This document shows, one piece after another, positions 1 to 6,567 of a stretch of DNA of 15,767 nucleotides. Origin of the DNA: an uncultured Acidobacteriota bacterium. Its GTDB lineage: Bacteria > Acidobacteriota > Terriglobia > Bryobacterales > Bryobacteraceae. Below the pieces are notes generated by a model that did no database searches, was not told the DNA's origin, and was given only the letters and a program-made list of their open reading frames with translations. Each line of letters opens with the position of its first letter. Within the stretch, counting starts at the first letter, position 1. The position numbers were made by a program, and so were the translations under genes. The stretch lies in assembly GCA_937952345.1 (NCBI GenBank), contig CALFYN010000737.1, positions 1 to 15,767 of the forward strand, read 5' to 3'.

Positions 1-248
1 GAAGGGTGACTGAACACAAAACGGTATGTGCCGCCCGTTCGAACATCGGCCTCGCAGGAAAGGAAGGATGCTCCAAACGACTTCGGTACCCACCAGCGCT
101 TGAGGTACTCGGGATTGGTCCACGCATCGAAGACAATATGAGCCGGACCGTTGAAGGTTCGAGTCACGACGAGCTCACGCTCGGAATTCCGTTCCACTGT
201 CGTGTCGTATTTTGTGGGGTTGATTTTACTATCTCTTCTTTCGTCCAC
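1..248 (-). CDS. SRPBCC/AHSA1-type START-like protein, N-terminal part (cut by window edge)
   Basis: Read on the minus strand from a GTG at 248, the frame stays open to the window edge and gives 82 residues; the rest lies outside. The residues match the start of AHSA1-like SRPBCC proteins: a TRTFNGPAHIVFDAWTNPEY stretch, then a WW pair, SFGASFLSCEADVRTGG and TYRFVF. These proteins form a helix-grip fold with a hydrophobic pocket; the ligand here is unknown. The GTG is chosen because AAGGAG lies a few bases upstream and no ATG fits. It begins 20 bases inside the end of the ArsR gene, so the two are translationally coupled. ArsR plus SRPBCC is a common bacterial pair in which the regulator controls its partner; that role is inferred here. 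Confidence 0.85.
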   Translation of the reverse strand, partial: MDERRDSKINPTKYDTTVERNSERELVVTRTFNGPAHIVFDAWTNPEYLKRWWVPKSFGASFLSCEADVRTGGTYRFVFSHP

Positions 249-591
249 GGGGTTTCTCCTTCTGTTTCAATTCCTCGACGAGCTTGTCCAACTCATCGAA
301 GCGAGCGGCCCAGTTCTGGCGGTACCTCTCGATCCATGCCGCTTCTTCCTGCAATCCGCGCAGGCCGAGCTTGCAGGTCCGTACGCGCCCGACCTTCTGT
401 GTGGTGACGAGTCCCGCCTGCTCCAGGACGCCGACGTGCTTCTTCATGCCCGTCAGGGTCATGTGAAACTTCTCGGCAAGAGCCGTGATCGAAGCGTCCG
501 CGCGTCCGAGTTGTTCGAGAACACCGCGTCTGGTGGCATCCGAGAGCGCGGCGAACGAGGCATCGAGGACGGTTTCCGAATACTGAACCAT
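229..591 (-). CDS. ArsR-family winged-helix transcriptional repressor
   Basis: A 120-residue protein starting MVQYSETVLDASFAALSD. The DATRRGVLEQLGR segment followed by ITALAEKFHMTLTGMKKHVGVLEQAGLV is the ArsR helix-turn-helix, and TTQKVGRVRTCKLG is the wing. The C-terminus is a basic, charged helix (KLVEELKQKEK). No cysteine pair of the metal-sensing ArsR type is present, which fits the subgroup paired with SRPBCC proteins. The frame could start 12 codons earlier, but the ATG at 591 gives the usual family start and sits inside a near-perfect palindrome just downstream of a promoter. It is followed at once by the overlapping SRPBCC gene. Autoregulation through the palindrome is likely but inferred. 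Confidence 0.88.
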   Translation of the reverse strand: MVQYSETVLDASFAALSDATRRGVLEQLGRADASITALAEKFHMTLTGMKKHVGVLEQAGLVTTQKVGRVRTCKLGLRGLQEEAAWIERYRQNWAARFDELDKLVEELKQKEKPRGRKKR

Positions 592-603
592 GTGGTTCAG
601 TAT
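580..603. promoter_or_regulatory. Inverted repeat, probable ArsR operator over the start codon
   Basis: Two perfect 11-base arms, ATACTGAACCA and TGGTTCAGTAT, flank a 2-base centre. The repeat covers both the -10 box and the ATG of the ArsR gene. A dimeric winged-helix repressor would suit such a dyad, and its binding would block RNA polymerase. The symmetry is directly visible; its use as an operator is inferred from position. Confidence 0.68.
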
Positions 604-627
604 ATATGGCGGATTGGTGGCATGCAA
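599..627 (-). promoter_or_regulatory. Probable promoter of the ArsR-SRPBCC operon
   Basis: On the minus strand TTGCAT (627-622) is followed after 17 bases by TATACT (604-599), close to the sigma-70 consensus. The -10 box ends 7 bases before the ATG at 591, so the transcript would start at or next to the start codon and be nearly leaderless. The -10 lies inside the inverted repeat at 580-603. Confidence 0.5.
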
Positions 628-685
628 GGGGCTGAGTGTGCGAGGTGTCTCGCGGGCTGATGACGCGGCCGCCCACGCCGCACAA

Positions 686-985
686 TCACGCCGCGGACCG
701 CGGTTCGTAGCGTTTCACTTTGATGTTGTGCTCGTGGCGGCGGGCCTGCGCCAAATCGTAAGCGGTCTGCACGCGAAGCCAGTGGTCGGCATTGGACCAT
801 CCAGCTTTCTCAAGCCGGATGGCCATCTCCGGTGACACGCCGGCATGGCCGTTCAAGACGCGGGAAAGAGTGTGGCGGGCGATGCCAAGGAACTTCGCGG
901 CCTCCGTAACACTCAGTCCTAAAGGGGTGAGACAGGCATCCTTGATCGAGAGGCCGGGATGCGGGGCCAGGACGTCGCGGTGCAT
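686..985 (-). CDS. HigA-like XRE-family antitoxin, no toxin gene alongside
   Basis: A 99-residue protein. The HPG...LTPLGLSVTEAAKFLGI segment followed by HTLSRVLNGHAGVSPEMAIRLEKA is the Cro/C1 helix-turn-helix of the HigA antitoxin family, and NADHWLRVQTAYDL matches that family's typical end. HigA normally binds and neutralises the HigB ribonuclease and represses the higBA promoter. higB usually lies directly upstream, but the upstream DNA here belongs to the divergent EamA gene, whose start is 7 bases away. Downstream is the ArsR promoter. It is therefore either a solitary antitoxin or a repurposed regulator. The start at 985 is the first ATG of the frame and precedes the whole domain. Confidence 0.82.
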   Translation of the reverse strand: MHRDVLAPHPGLSIKDACLTPLGLSVTEAAKFLGIARHTLSRVLNGHAGVSPEMAIRLEKAGWSNADHWLRVQTAYDLAQARRHEHNIKVKRYEPRSAA

Positions 986-992
986 TCATCGT

Positions 993-1886
993 ATGATAAG
1001 TCGTTTGTCGGAGCGGACTCGGGGAGAACTGGCGCTGATTGCGGTGACGCTGGTATGGGGCGCGAGCTTCGTGCTGGTGAAGGCGACGCTCGAGCATATT
1101 TCGACGTGGCTGTTTCTGGCGGCTCGGTTCACAGTGGCGGCGGTTGTATTGCTGTTATTCTTCGGCCGCAGGATTGGCGCTGCGGAAGGGCGGGGAACAG
1201 CGCTACGGGCCGGGATGTGGGCGGGGCTGTGCCTGGCGGGCGGCTTCTGCTTCCAGACCTTCGGGCTGCGGTACACGACGCCGTCGAAGTCGGCTTTCAT
1301 TACAGGGCTGACCAGTGCGTTGGTACCTTTTCTCGCGTTTCTCGTCTATAGAAAGGCGCCACGACCTTCGGAAGTCCTGGGGGTAGCGATGGCGACCGTT
1401 GGCCTGGGGCTGCTGACGATGCCCGCAGGAACACTGGCCATCGGGTATGGGGATGCGATCACACTGTGCTGTACTGTAGCTTTCGCCGGACACATTCTGC
1501 TGTTGGGACGTTTTGCGCACGCCGTGCCGTTCGAGTTGCTGAGCGTGACGCAAGTGGCGGTAACCGCCGCCGTGTGCTGGATCATGGCGGGATGGGCAGA
1601 AGCGCCTTACGCGGCGCAGAGGGCAAGTGTGCTGGGAGCGATTCTGTTCACCGGAGTGCTGTGCACAGCGATTCCGTTCACCGTGCAGGCGTGGGCGCAA
1701 CGACACACGACGCCGACGCGCACCGCGCTGATCTTTGCTTTCGAGCCGGTGGCGGCGATGATCACGTCGTATCTCGCACTGGGCGAGACGCTGACGGCAA
1801 GGTCAGGATGGGGCGCGTTTCTCATTCTGGCCGGTGTGCTGACGGTAGAATTGAAACCAGCGCCGGGCCCGAAGCATCCATCCTAA
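993..1886 (+). CDS. EamA/DMT-superfamily transporter (RhaT/YdcZ-like permease)
   Basis: A 297-residue integral membrane protein with about ten hydrophobic segments in two EamA repeats. The first repeat opens with LALIAVTLVWGASFVLVKATL, and the second half ends in FAFEPVAAMITSYLALGETL, a signature of drug/metabolite exporters. Length matches the family (about 290-300). The substrate cannot be read from sequence. The frame is open further upstream, but those codons lie antisense to the HigA-like gene; ATG 993 leaves a short cytoplasmic N-terminus before helix 1. A TTG at 1005 is an alternative start. The gene is divergent from the HigA-like gene and probably transcribed alone, as the downstream protease has its own candidate -10 box. 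Confidence 0.87.
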   Translation: MISRLSERTRGELALIAVTLVWGASFVLVKATLEHISTWLFLAARFTVAAVVLLLFFGRRIGAAEGRGTALRAGMWAGLCLAGGFCFQTFGLRYTTPSKSAFITGLTSALVPFLAFLVYRKAPRPSEVLGVAMATVGLGLLTMPAGTLAIGYGDAITLCCTVAFAGHILLLGRFAHAVPFELLSVTQVAVTAAVCWIMAGWAEAPYAAQRASVLGAILFTGVLCTAIPFTVQAWAQRHTTPTRTALIFAFEPVAAMITSYLALGETLTARSGWGAFLILAGVLTVELKPAPGPKHPS

Positions 1887-1941
1887 TATATGTCCACGGA
1901 CGCATGGCTACCCACCTACGGCGTCCGACAGTTCCTGCGGC

Positions 1942-1947
1942 TATAAT
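1942..1947 (+). promoter_or_regulatory. Candidate -10 box upstream of the HtrA-like protease gene
   Basis: A perfect TATAAT lies 41 bases before the protease start, in the 102-base gap after the EamA gene. No good -35 is visible at 16-18 bases, so an activator or alternative sigma factor may be involved. A GGGGAGG ribosome-binding sequence follows at 1967-1973. Confidence 0.4.
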
Positions 1948-1988
1948 GATACACAAGCGTACCCTTGGGGAGGTATCCACAAACAACT

Positions 1989-3587
1989 ATGTCTTTCCTG
2001 CATAAAGCGCGCCAGCAGAAGTTTCTATCGACGAGCCTGCTGCTGTTCACATTGTCGATCGGGATCCTGATCGGGACATTGATCAGCACGGGAGTCCGGG
2101 CGGAGAAGGGACAGACGGCGGCTCCCGACGCGGCGCCGCTGGTTATTCCCAGCCCGAAGCAACTCTCCAATGAGTTCTCGAAATTGGCCAAGGTTTTGGA
2201 ACCCTCGGTTGTGCATATCACCACGGACTACGCACCGAAGCCGCAAGAATCGGCGCGGCGGCGGCGTCCGGCGGAAGAGGAAGAGGACGAAGAAGGGGAT
2301 CTGTTGCGGCGCTTCTTCGGGGCTCCGCGCCAGGGGATGCCCGTGCCGCGGTTCCGCCGCGAGGCGTCCGGTTCGGGCGTGATTGTGGACAAGAATGGCT
2401 ACGTCATCACGAATCATCATGTGATTGAAGGCGCGGATCATATCCGCGTGAAGCTGCATGGTGACAGCAAGGAATACAAGGCGAAGCTGATCGGCAGCGA
2501 TATCGAAACGGATATCGCGGTGATCAAGATCGACGCCGGCAAGCCGCTGGCCGCGGCGAAGGTTGGCAATTCGGACGGCGTGCAGGTGGGCGATTGGGCC
2601 GTGGCGATCGGTTCGCCGTTCGGCTTTGAAGCCACTGTGACGGCGGGCATCGTGAGCGCGCTGGCGCGCGATGTGAGCGGGGCGCAGCAGTTCCAGCGCT
2701 TCATCCAGACCGATGCCGCCATCAACCCAGGCAACTCGGGCGGGCCGCTGCTGAATATCAACGGCGAGATTATCGGCATCAACACGGCCATTGCGACGCA
2801 GAACGGCGGCTATCAGGGCATCGGCTTTGCGCTGCCGGTGAATCAGGCCGCGCGTGTGTACAACCAAATCATCAAGCACGGCAAAGTGACGCGCGGTTCC
2901 ATCGGCGTGGGCTGGCAGAAGTACGAGAAGCAGTCCGAGGTGCTGAAGGCGATGGGCGCCACCAGCGGCGTGCTGGTGGACTCTGTGGCCAAGGGCGGAC
3001 CGGCGGAAAAGGCCGGCATCAAGCCGGAGGACATCATCGTGGCACTGAACGGCAAGACGGTGAAGGATGGCGACGACCTGGTGGCGCGGGTCTCCGAAAT
3101 GCCCGTGGGCGCCGACGCCACGCTGACCGTCGACCGTCAGGGCAAGAAGATGGACTTCAACCTGAAGATCATGGATCGCGAAGAAGTGTTCGCCGATGAT
3201 CCGAGGTTCTCGCGCAATCGGCGGCCGGATGCTCCGGAGCGTGCGACGCCGGAAGGTGCGCAGCAGGCGAAGTTCGGGATCTCGATCCGGGCGCTGACGG
3301 AAGCCGAACGCGAAGAGTTGCCCACGGAAAGCAAGAGCGGCCTGCTGGTCACTCGCGTCGAAGTGGACTCCTTCGCCGATGAAATCGGGCTGATGGAGCG
3401 GGACGTGATTGTGTCCATCAACCGCAACCCGGTGAACTCGCTGGATGAAGTGAAGAAGATCCAGTCGGGGCTGAAGCCGGGCGATCCGGTGGCCTTCCGC
3501 ATACTGCGGCCGCTGGGAGTTGGGGCTCGGGGCGCGCGTGCGCAGTACCAGAGCCAGATTCTCGCCGGTTCGCTGCCGAACGAGTAA
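1989..3587 (+). CDS. HtrA/DegP-type periplasmic serine protease (Do family)
   Basis: A 532-residue S1C protease. An N-terminal hydrophobic segment (about residues 12-33, ending TGVRAEKG) is a signal peptide or anchor. The trypsin-like domain carries the triad: His144 in TNHHVIEG, Asp175 in TDIAVIKID and Ser250 in NPGNSGGPLLN. Two PDZ domains follow: about 303-395 (GVLVDSV, KAGIKPEDIIVALNGK) and about 428-510 (GLLVTRVEVDS, RDVIVSINRNPV). These proteases degrade or refold damaged envelope proteins as PDZ-regulated oligomers. Residues about 90-110 form a run of arginines then acids in the position of the LA loop. Start: ATG 1989 opens a proper signal sequence; a TTG at 1965 would add eight unlikely residues. 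GGGGAGG lies 15 bases upstream, somewhat far. Which Deg paralogue this is cannot be decided. Confidence 0.95.
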   Translation: MSFLHKARQQKFLSTSLLLFTLSIGILIGTLISTGVRAEKGQTAAPDAAPLVIPSPKQLSNEFSKLAKVLEPSVVHITTDYAPKPQESARRRRPAEEEEDEEGDLLRRFFGAPRQGMPVPRFRREASGSGVIVDKNGYVITNHHVIEGADHIRVKLHGDSKEYKAKLIGSDIETDIAVIKIDAGKPLAAAKVGNSDGVQVGDWAVAIGSPFGFEATVTAGIVSALARDVSGAQQFQRFIQTDAAINPGNSGGPLLNINGEIIGINTAIATQNGGYQGIGFALPVNQAARVYNQIIKHGKVTRGSIGVGWQKYEKQSEVLKAMGATSGVLVDSVAKGGPAEKAGIKPEDIIVALNGKTVKDGDDLVARVSEMPVGADATLTVDRQGKKMDFNLKIMDREEVFADDPRFSRNRRPDAPERATPEGAQQAKFGISIRALTEAEREELPTESKSGLLVTRVEVDSFADEIGLMERDVIVSINRNPVNSLDEVKKIQSGLKPGDPVAFRILRPLGVGARGARAQYQSQILAGSLPNE

Positions 3588-3613
3588 ACACACCACCAAA
3601 CTGGACAATCCAT

Positions 3614-3649
3614 ACCGCGGCGGATGCTGAACGCTCCGCCGCGGTTTTT
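3614..3649 (+). terminator. Rho-independent terminator after the HtrA-like gene
   Basis: A perfect 11-base GC-rich stem (ACCGCGGCGGA / TCCGCCGCGGT) with a 10-base loop runs into TTTTT, 27 bases past the protease stop codon. It separates the protease from the toxin-antitoxin genes. Confidence 0.88.
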
Positions 3650-3669
3650 GTTGGCGGATGTGAAGCGAT

Positions 3670-3698
3670 TTGACAACTCACACAGTCGCACATAACCT
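3670..3698 (+). promoter_or_regulatory. Promoter of the first toxin-antitoxin module
   Basis: A perfect TTGACA -35 (3670-3675), a 17-base spacer and a TAACCT -10 (3693-3698). The antitoxin ATG at 3705 starts 7 bases after the -10 box, where transcription would be expected to begin, so the mRNA is probably leaderless. Confidence 0.6.
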
Positions 3699-3704
3699 GT
3701 GGAT

Positions 3705-3935
3705 ATGAAGCACATCACGCTCAGTGTCGACGACGATGTCCTGGCTGGGGCGCGGCGCTATGCTCTGGAGCATGATTCGACGGTGAATGCGCTGGTGCGG
3801 GAGTATTTGACGCGGCTGGCCGCGCATACCGACAACGTCCGCAAGGCCCGGCGCAAGATTCGTCAGTTGAGTGAGCGATCGGAGGGGCGAATCGGGGCGG
3901 CACGGTGGACGAAGGACGACCTGCATGAACGTTGA
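3705..3935 (+). CDS. Ribbon-helix-helix antitoxin (VapB-like) of the first TA module
   Basis: A 76-residue protein. MKHITLSVDDDVLAGARRYA is a ribbon-helix-helix beta strand and first helix, and DSTVNALVREYLTRLA supplies the second helix. The tail GRIGAARWTKDDLHER resembles the toxin-wrapping tail of VapB antitoxins (a W-x-x-D/E-D/E-L-x-x-R ending). It should bind its own promoter as a dimer and neutralise a PIN toxin. The stop overlaps the start of the PIN gene by 11 bases, the usual TA coupling. ATG 3705 is chosen over a GTG two codons earlier because the family begins MK-x-x-TLSV. The antitoxin appears intact although its toxin does not. Confidence 0.85.
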   Translation: MKHITLSVDDDVLAGARRYALEHDSTVNALVREYLTRLAAHTDNVRKARRKIRQLSERSEGRIGAARWTKDDLHER

Positions 3936-4164
3936 CTCGTTTCTGGATACGGATGTCCTGGTGTATGCTGCCGGGCGTGGCACGGAGGAAGCGAAGCGAG
4001 TGCGCGCACTGGAGCTGCTGGAGACGGAGAATTTCGGTATATCGGCCCAAGTGCTGCAGGAGTTCTACGTGACGGTAGTGCGGAAACTCGGTAAGCCTTT
4101 GACGCCGGCGAAGGCGCTGGAGTGGGTGGGTGGCATTCTTACGCGCGGCGAGCGGCCGGCGTGA
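3925..4164 (+). pseudogene. Truncated PIN-domain toxin (VapC-like), C-terminal half missing
   Basis: The frame opens correctly with MNVDSFLDTDVLVYA, the first PIN strand with catalytic Asp8, and includes the second acidic site Glu46 in LQEFYVTVVRKLG. It stops at residue 79, in LTRGERPA. VapC proteins are usually about 130 residues and need two further aspartates for metal binding; both are absent. The DNA between its stop and the next antitoxin shows no PIN remnant in other frames that I can recognise, so a simple frameshift is not obvious; deletion or replacement of the 3' end is more likely. It is probably inactive as a ribonuclease. A functional short form cannot be ruled out. Confidence 0.75.
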
Positions 4165-4189
4165 GTCGGCCGATGTGGAGCGCATGCTA

Positions 4190-4208
4190 TCCTTACCACA
4201 GGTAAGGA
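4190..4208. promoter_or_regulatory. Inverted repeat before the second antitoxin, probable VapB operator
   Basis: Perfect 8-base arms TCCTTACC and GGTAAGGA flank ACA, ending one base before the antitoxin ATG. AbrB-type VapB antitoxins repress their own promoters by binding such palindromes. A TATCCT -10-like hexamer (4188-4193) overlaps the left arm. The right arm also holds the purine-rich AAGGA that could serve the ribosome. Confidence 0.55.
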
Positions 4209-4460
4209 ATGTCTATCGCGACACTCACCAGCAAAGGGCAGGTTACGATACCGAAGGAGATCCGGGACAAGTTGTCGTTGCGTGCAGGAGATCGGATCAC
4301 GTTTACTCCCACGCAAGATGGGGTGTTGATACGGGCCCAAAAGGTTCCCTTCGAAACGCTCCGCGGGGTTCTTGGGCGTCCTCCCGTGGGGGGACTATCG
4401 GTGGAGGAGATGGACGAAGGGGTAGCCGCGCACCTTCGGCGCAAACACGGCAAATCATGA
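4209..4460 (+). CDS. vapB: AbrB/MazE-type (SpoVT-AbrB) antitoxin VapB
   Basis: An 83-residue protein. SIATLTSKGQVTIPKEIRDKL, then LRAGDRITF and DGVLIRAQK, form the swapped-hairpin AbrB DNA-binding fold (about residues 1-45). The C-terminal half, with FETLRGVLGRP and LSVEEMDEGVAAHLRRK, is the toxin-binding tail. It binds its operator and neutralises the PIN toxin encoded next, whose ATG overlaps this gene's TGA by 4 bases. The palindrome at 4190-4208 immediately precedes it. It belongs to a different antitoxin class from the ribbon-helix-helix antitoxin just upstream, so the two modules did not arise by simple duplication. Confidence 0.9.
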   Translation: MSIATLTSKGQVTIPKEIRDKLSLRAGDRITFTPTQDGVLIRAQKVPFETLRGVLGRPPVGGLSVEEMDEGVAAHLRRKHGKS

Positions 4461-4852
4461 TCGGGCTCGATACCAATGTACTGGTGCGGTTTCTGGTGGA
4501 TGACGACCGGGAGCAACAGGATCGAGCCGGCAAATTACTACGCCGGCTGCGAAACAGCGGCCAGAGGGCGTTTCTATCAGCTCTTGTGCTTTGCGAAACT
4601 GCCTGGGTTTTGGGTGGATCGTACGGCTACAGCAAAGATCAGGTGCTGGATGCACTGGAGTCCCTGGCGGATTCGGACGTGTTTCAGTTGGAGGATGAAG
4701 CAGCGTATCTGGAGGCGATCCGGTCCTGCCGCTCCTCGGCCGGCGGGTTTGCGGATCACTTCATTGGCTGTCGCAATCTACAGGCAGGGTGTTCCACCAC
4801 CATGACGTTCGACAAGAAACTGCGGCGAGCGGCCGGCTTCAGTATCCTTTGA
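4457..4852 (+). CDS. vapC: PIN-domain ribonuclease toxin VapC, intact
   Basis: A 131-residue PIN protein of normal length. All acidic sites are present: Asp5 in GLDTNVLVRF, Glu47 in ALVLCETAWVL, Asp100 in GGFADHFIG and Asp119 in TMTFDKKLRR. VapC toxins are magnesium-dependent endoribonucleases that cut tRNA or rRNA and stop translation; the target here is unknown. ATG 4457 overlaps the VapB stop by 4 bases; the frame is open further upstream, but that stretch lies over the antitoxin and is not PIN-like. The gene ends 8 bases before the convergent purK stop, with no clear terminator between them. Confidence 0.92.
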   Translation: MIGLDTNVLVRFLVDDDREQQDRAGKLLRRLRNSGQRAFLSALVLCETAWVLGGSYGYSKDQVLDALESLADSDVFQLEDEAAYLEAIRSCRSSAGGFADHFIGCRNLQAGCSTTMTFDKKLRRAAGFSIL

Positions 4853-4860
4853 CCGAATCG

Positions 4861-6003
4861 TCAGGCATCGCCGCGGCGCAGCAGGCGGCGGGCGCGGAGG
4901 ACCATCTGTGCGGCTTCGCTGGCGGTAGGGGCGAGGGCGGTGAGGTGGCCCATCTTGCGTCCGGGGCGGGCGCTGGTTTTGCCGTAGAGGTGGATCTTGA
5001 CTGACGGCAGCGCGGCGGCGGTAGCCCAATCGGGTTCGCCGTCCGACCATTCGTCGCCGAGCAGATTGGCCATTGCCGAAGGACAGAGATGCGCGGTGGA
5101 GCCGAGCGGCAAACCGCAGACGGCGCGCAACTGCTGCTCAAACTGGCTGGTGACACAGGCATCGAAGGTGAAGTGGCCGGAGTTGTGCGGGCGGGGCGCG
5201 AGTTCGTTGATGATCAGTTCGCCGTCGTGGGTGAGGAAGAGTTCGACGCAGAGGACACCGACAACATCGAGCGCTTCGAGGACGGCGCGGGAGATCTCGC
5301 GGGCCCGCTGTTGCACGCGCGGGGAAACATCGGCGGGGGCGACGGTGAGATCGAGGATGTGATGGCGGTGGGTGTTTTCGACGACGCCGAAGTCGGTGTA
5401 CTCGGCGGTGAGGGAGCGCGCGGCGACGACGGAGACTTCCTTGGCGAAGGAGATGAAGCCTTCGAGGACGGCATCGCGGCGGCCGATGGTGTCCCAGGCG
5501 GGGAGGGCCTGATGAGGAGCATTGATGCGCACCTGGCCTTTGCCGTCGTAGCCGAAGTCGGCGGTCTTAAGGATGGAAGGGCAGCCGAGGTCGGCGACGG
5601 CCTGGGTGAGCGCCGCTTCGTCACGGATGATGCGGAACGGGGCGACGGGCAGACCATGGGATTCGAGGAATGTTTTTTCGCGGATGCGCTGCTGGGTGGT
5701 GTGGAGAACGGAGCCGGCGGGGCGTACGGGGGCGTGTTCGGCGGCGGCGGCGGCCGTGGCCGCGGGAACATTTTCGAACTCGAATGTTACGGCGGAGACG
5801 CCGCGGGCGAAGCGGCGGACCGCGTCGAGATCGTCATAGGACGCGGCGATTTCCACGTCGCTGATCTGTCCGGTGGGCGTGTCGGAATCGGGGGAGAAGG
5901 TGTGGACGCGATAGCCCATGCGGCGGGCGGCGATGGCGAACATGCGGCCCAGTTGGCCGCTGCCGAGGACGCCGATGGCGGCGCCGGGCAGAATCGGCTT
6001 CAT
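4861..6003 (-). CDS. purK: N5-carboxyaminoimidazole ribonucleotide synthase PurK
   Basis: A 380-residue ATP-grasp enzyme that uses ATP and bicarbonate to convert AIR to N5-CAIR in de novo purine synthesis. Visible motifs: IGVLGSGQLGRM at the N-terminus, TFEFENVP, ADFGYDGKGQ of the ATP-binding loop, FAKEVSVV, and NELAPRPHNSGH near the active site. C-terminal KMGHLTALA is also typical. The ATG at 6003 overlaps the purE stop by 4 bases (ATGA), so the genes are coupled in the order purE-purK. The same frame runs open upstream through purE, but this is only an antisense-free coincidence and not a fusion. Length and motifs are complete. Confidence 0.96.
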   Translation of the reverse strand: MKPILPGAAIGVLGSGQLGRMFAIAARRMGYRVHTFSPDSDTPTGQISDVEIAASYDDLDAVRRFARGVSAVTFEFENVPAATAAAAAEHAPVRPAGSVLHTTQQRIREKTFLESHGLPVAPFRIIRDEAALTQAVADLGCPSILKTADFGYDGKGQVRINAPHQALPAWDTIGRRDAVLEGFISFAKEVSVVAARSLTAEYTDFGVVENTHRHHILDLTVAPADVSPRVQQRAREISRAVLEALDVVGVLCVELFLTHDGELIINELAPRPHNSGHFTFDACVTSQFEQQLRAVCGLPLGSTAHLCPSAMANLLGDEWSDGEPDWATAAALPSVKIHLYGKTSARPGRKMGHLTALAPTASEAAQMVLRARRLLRRGDA

Positions 6004-6491
6004 GGAAGCACGTCCGCGCGCACCTTGTCCGATTGCTCGCGGCGGAAGGCATGGAGTTTTTCGCGCAGTTCGGGGCGTTTGTTGGCGAGAATGGCCACAG
6101 CCAGCAGCGCCGCGTTGGTGGCTCCGGCTTTGCCGATGGCCAGCGTGCCGACGGGAATGCCGCCGGGCATTTGGACGATGGACAGGAGCGAGTCCATGCC
6201 TTTGAGGGCGTGGCTTTCCACAGGGACGCCGAGAACCGGGAGCACGGTGTGAGCGGCGACCATGCCGGGGAGATGGGCGGCGCCGCCGGCCCCGGCGATG
6301 ATGGCTTCGAGGCCGCGCGGTTCCGCGGTTTTGGCGTATTCGGCCATCCAATCGGGGGTACGGTGCGCGGATACGACACGGCATTCGTGGGGGACGGCAA
6401 ACCGCTCCAGCATTTCCGCGGCGTGGCGCATCGTCTCCCAGTCGGACTTGCTGCCCATGATGATGCCCACGAGGGGCGTTGGTTCGCTCAT
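6000..6491 (-). CDS. purE: N5-CAIR mutase PurE (class I)
   Basis: A 163-residue enzyme that moves the carboxyl group of N5-CAIR to give CAIR, the step after PurK. Motifs: GIIMGSKSDWETM, VVSAHRTPD with the conserved catalytic His43, AGAGGAAHLPGM, LGVPVES and MPGGIPVGTLAIG. The presence of purK directly downstream supports class I (N5-CAIR) rather than class II use. Start ATG 6491 places the substrate-binding loop about ten residues in, as usual. No strong ribosome-binding site or promoter is evident just upstream, and the two unknown genes on the same strand end 77 bases before it; they may share a transcript. Confidence 0.97.
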   Translation of the reverse strand: MSEPTPLVGIIMGSKSDWETMRHAAEMLERFAVPHECRVVSAHRTPDWMAEYAKTAEPRGLEAIIAGAGGAAHLPGMVAAHTVLPVLGVPVESHALKGMDSLLSIVQMPGGIPVGTLAIGKAGATNAALLAVAILANKRPELREKLHAFRREQSDKVRADVLP

Positions 6492-6567
6492 AGTTCTGCC
6501 AGGGAATCCTTGGGGGAGGAACCTTCAAGGTAGCGAAAACGGCGCGCCGGGCGCAATCACGGTTGAG

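Noticed and set aside
1..248. A possible frameshift in the SRPBCC gene near 60-75
   Set aside because: Re-reading the minus strand gives an uninterrupted frame with the expected SFLSCEADVRTGG segment; no indel is needed.
2025..3608. A 527-codon minus-strand open frame opposite the HtrA-like gene
   Set aside because: His/Arg/Leu-rich composition and no motif; it mirrors the codon bias of the real protease on the plus strand.
4130..4852. A 240-residue version of the second VapC
   Set aside because: The first 109 codons lie antiframe to the VapB gene and have no PIN features; ATG 4457 gives the normal length and the ATGA coupling.
4861..6528. A single 555-codon frame that might be a PurE-PurK fusion
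   Set aside because: The upstream part is in the wrong frame for PurE and reads as Arg/Pro-rich nonsense; PurE is intact in another frame and overlaps purK by only 4 bases.
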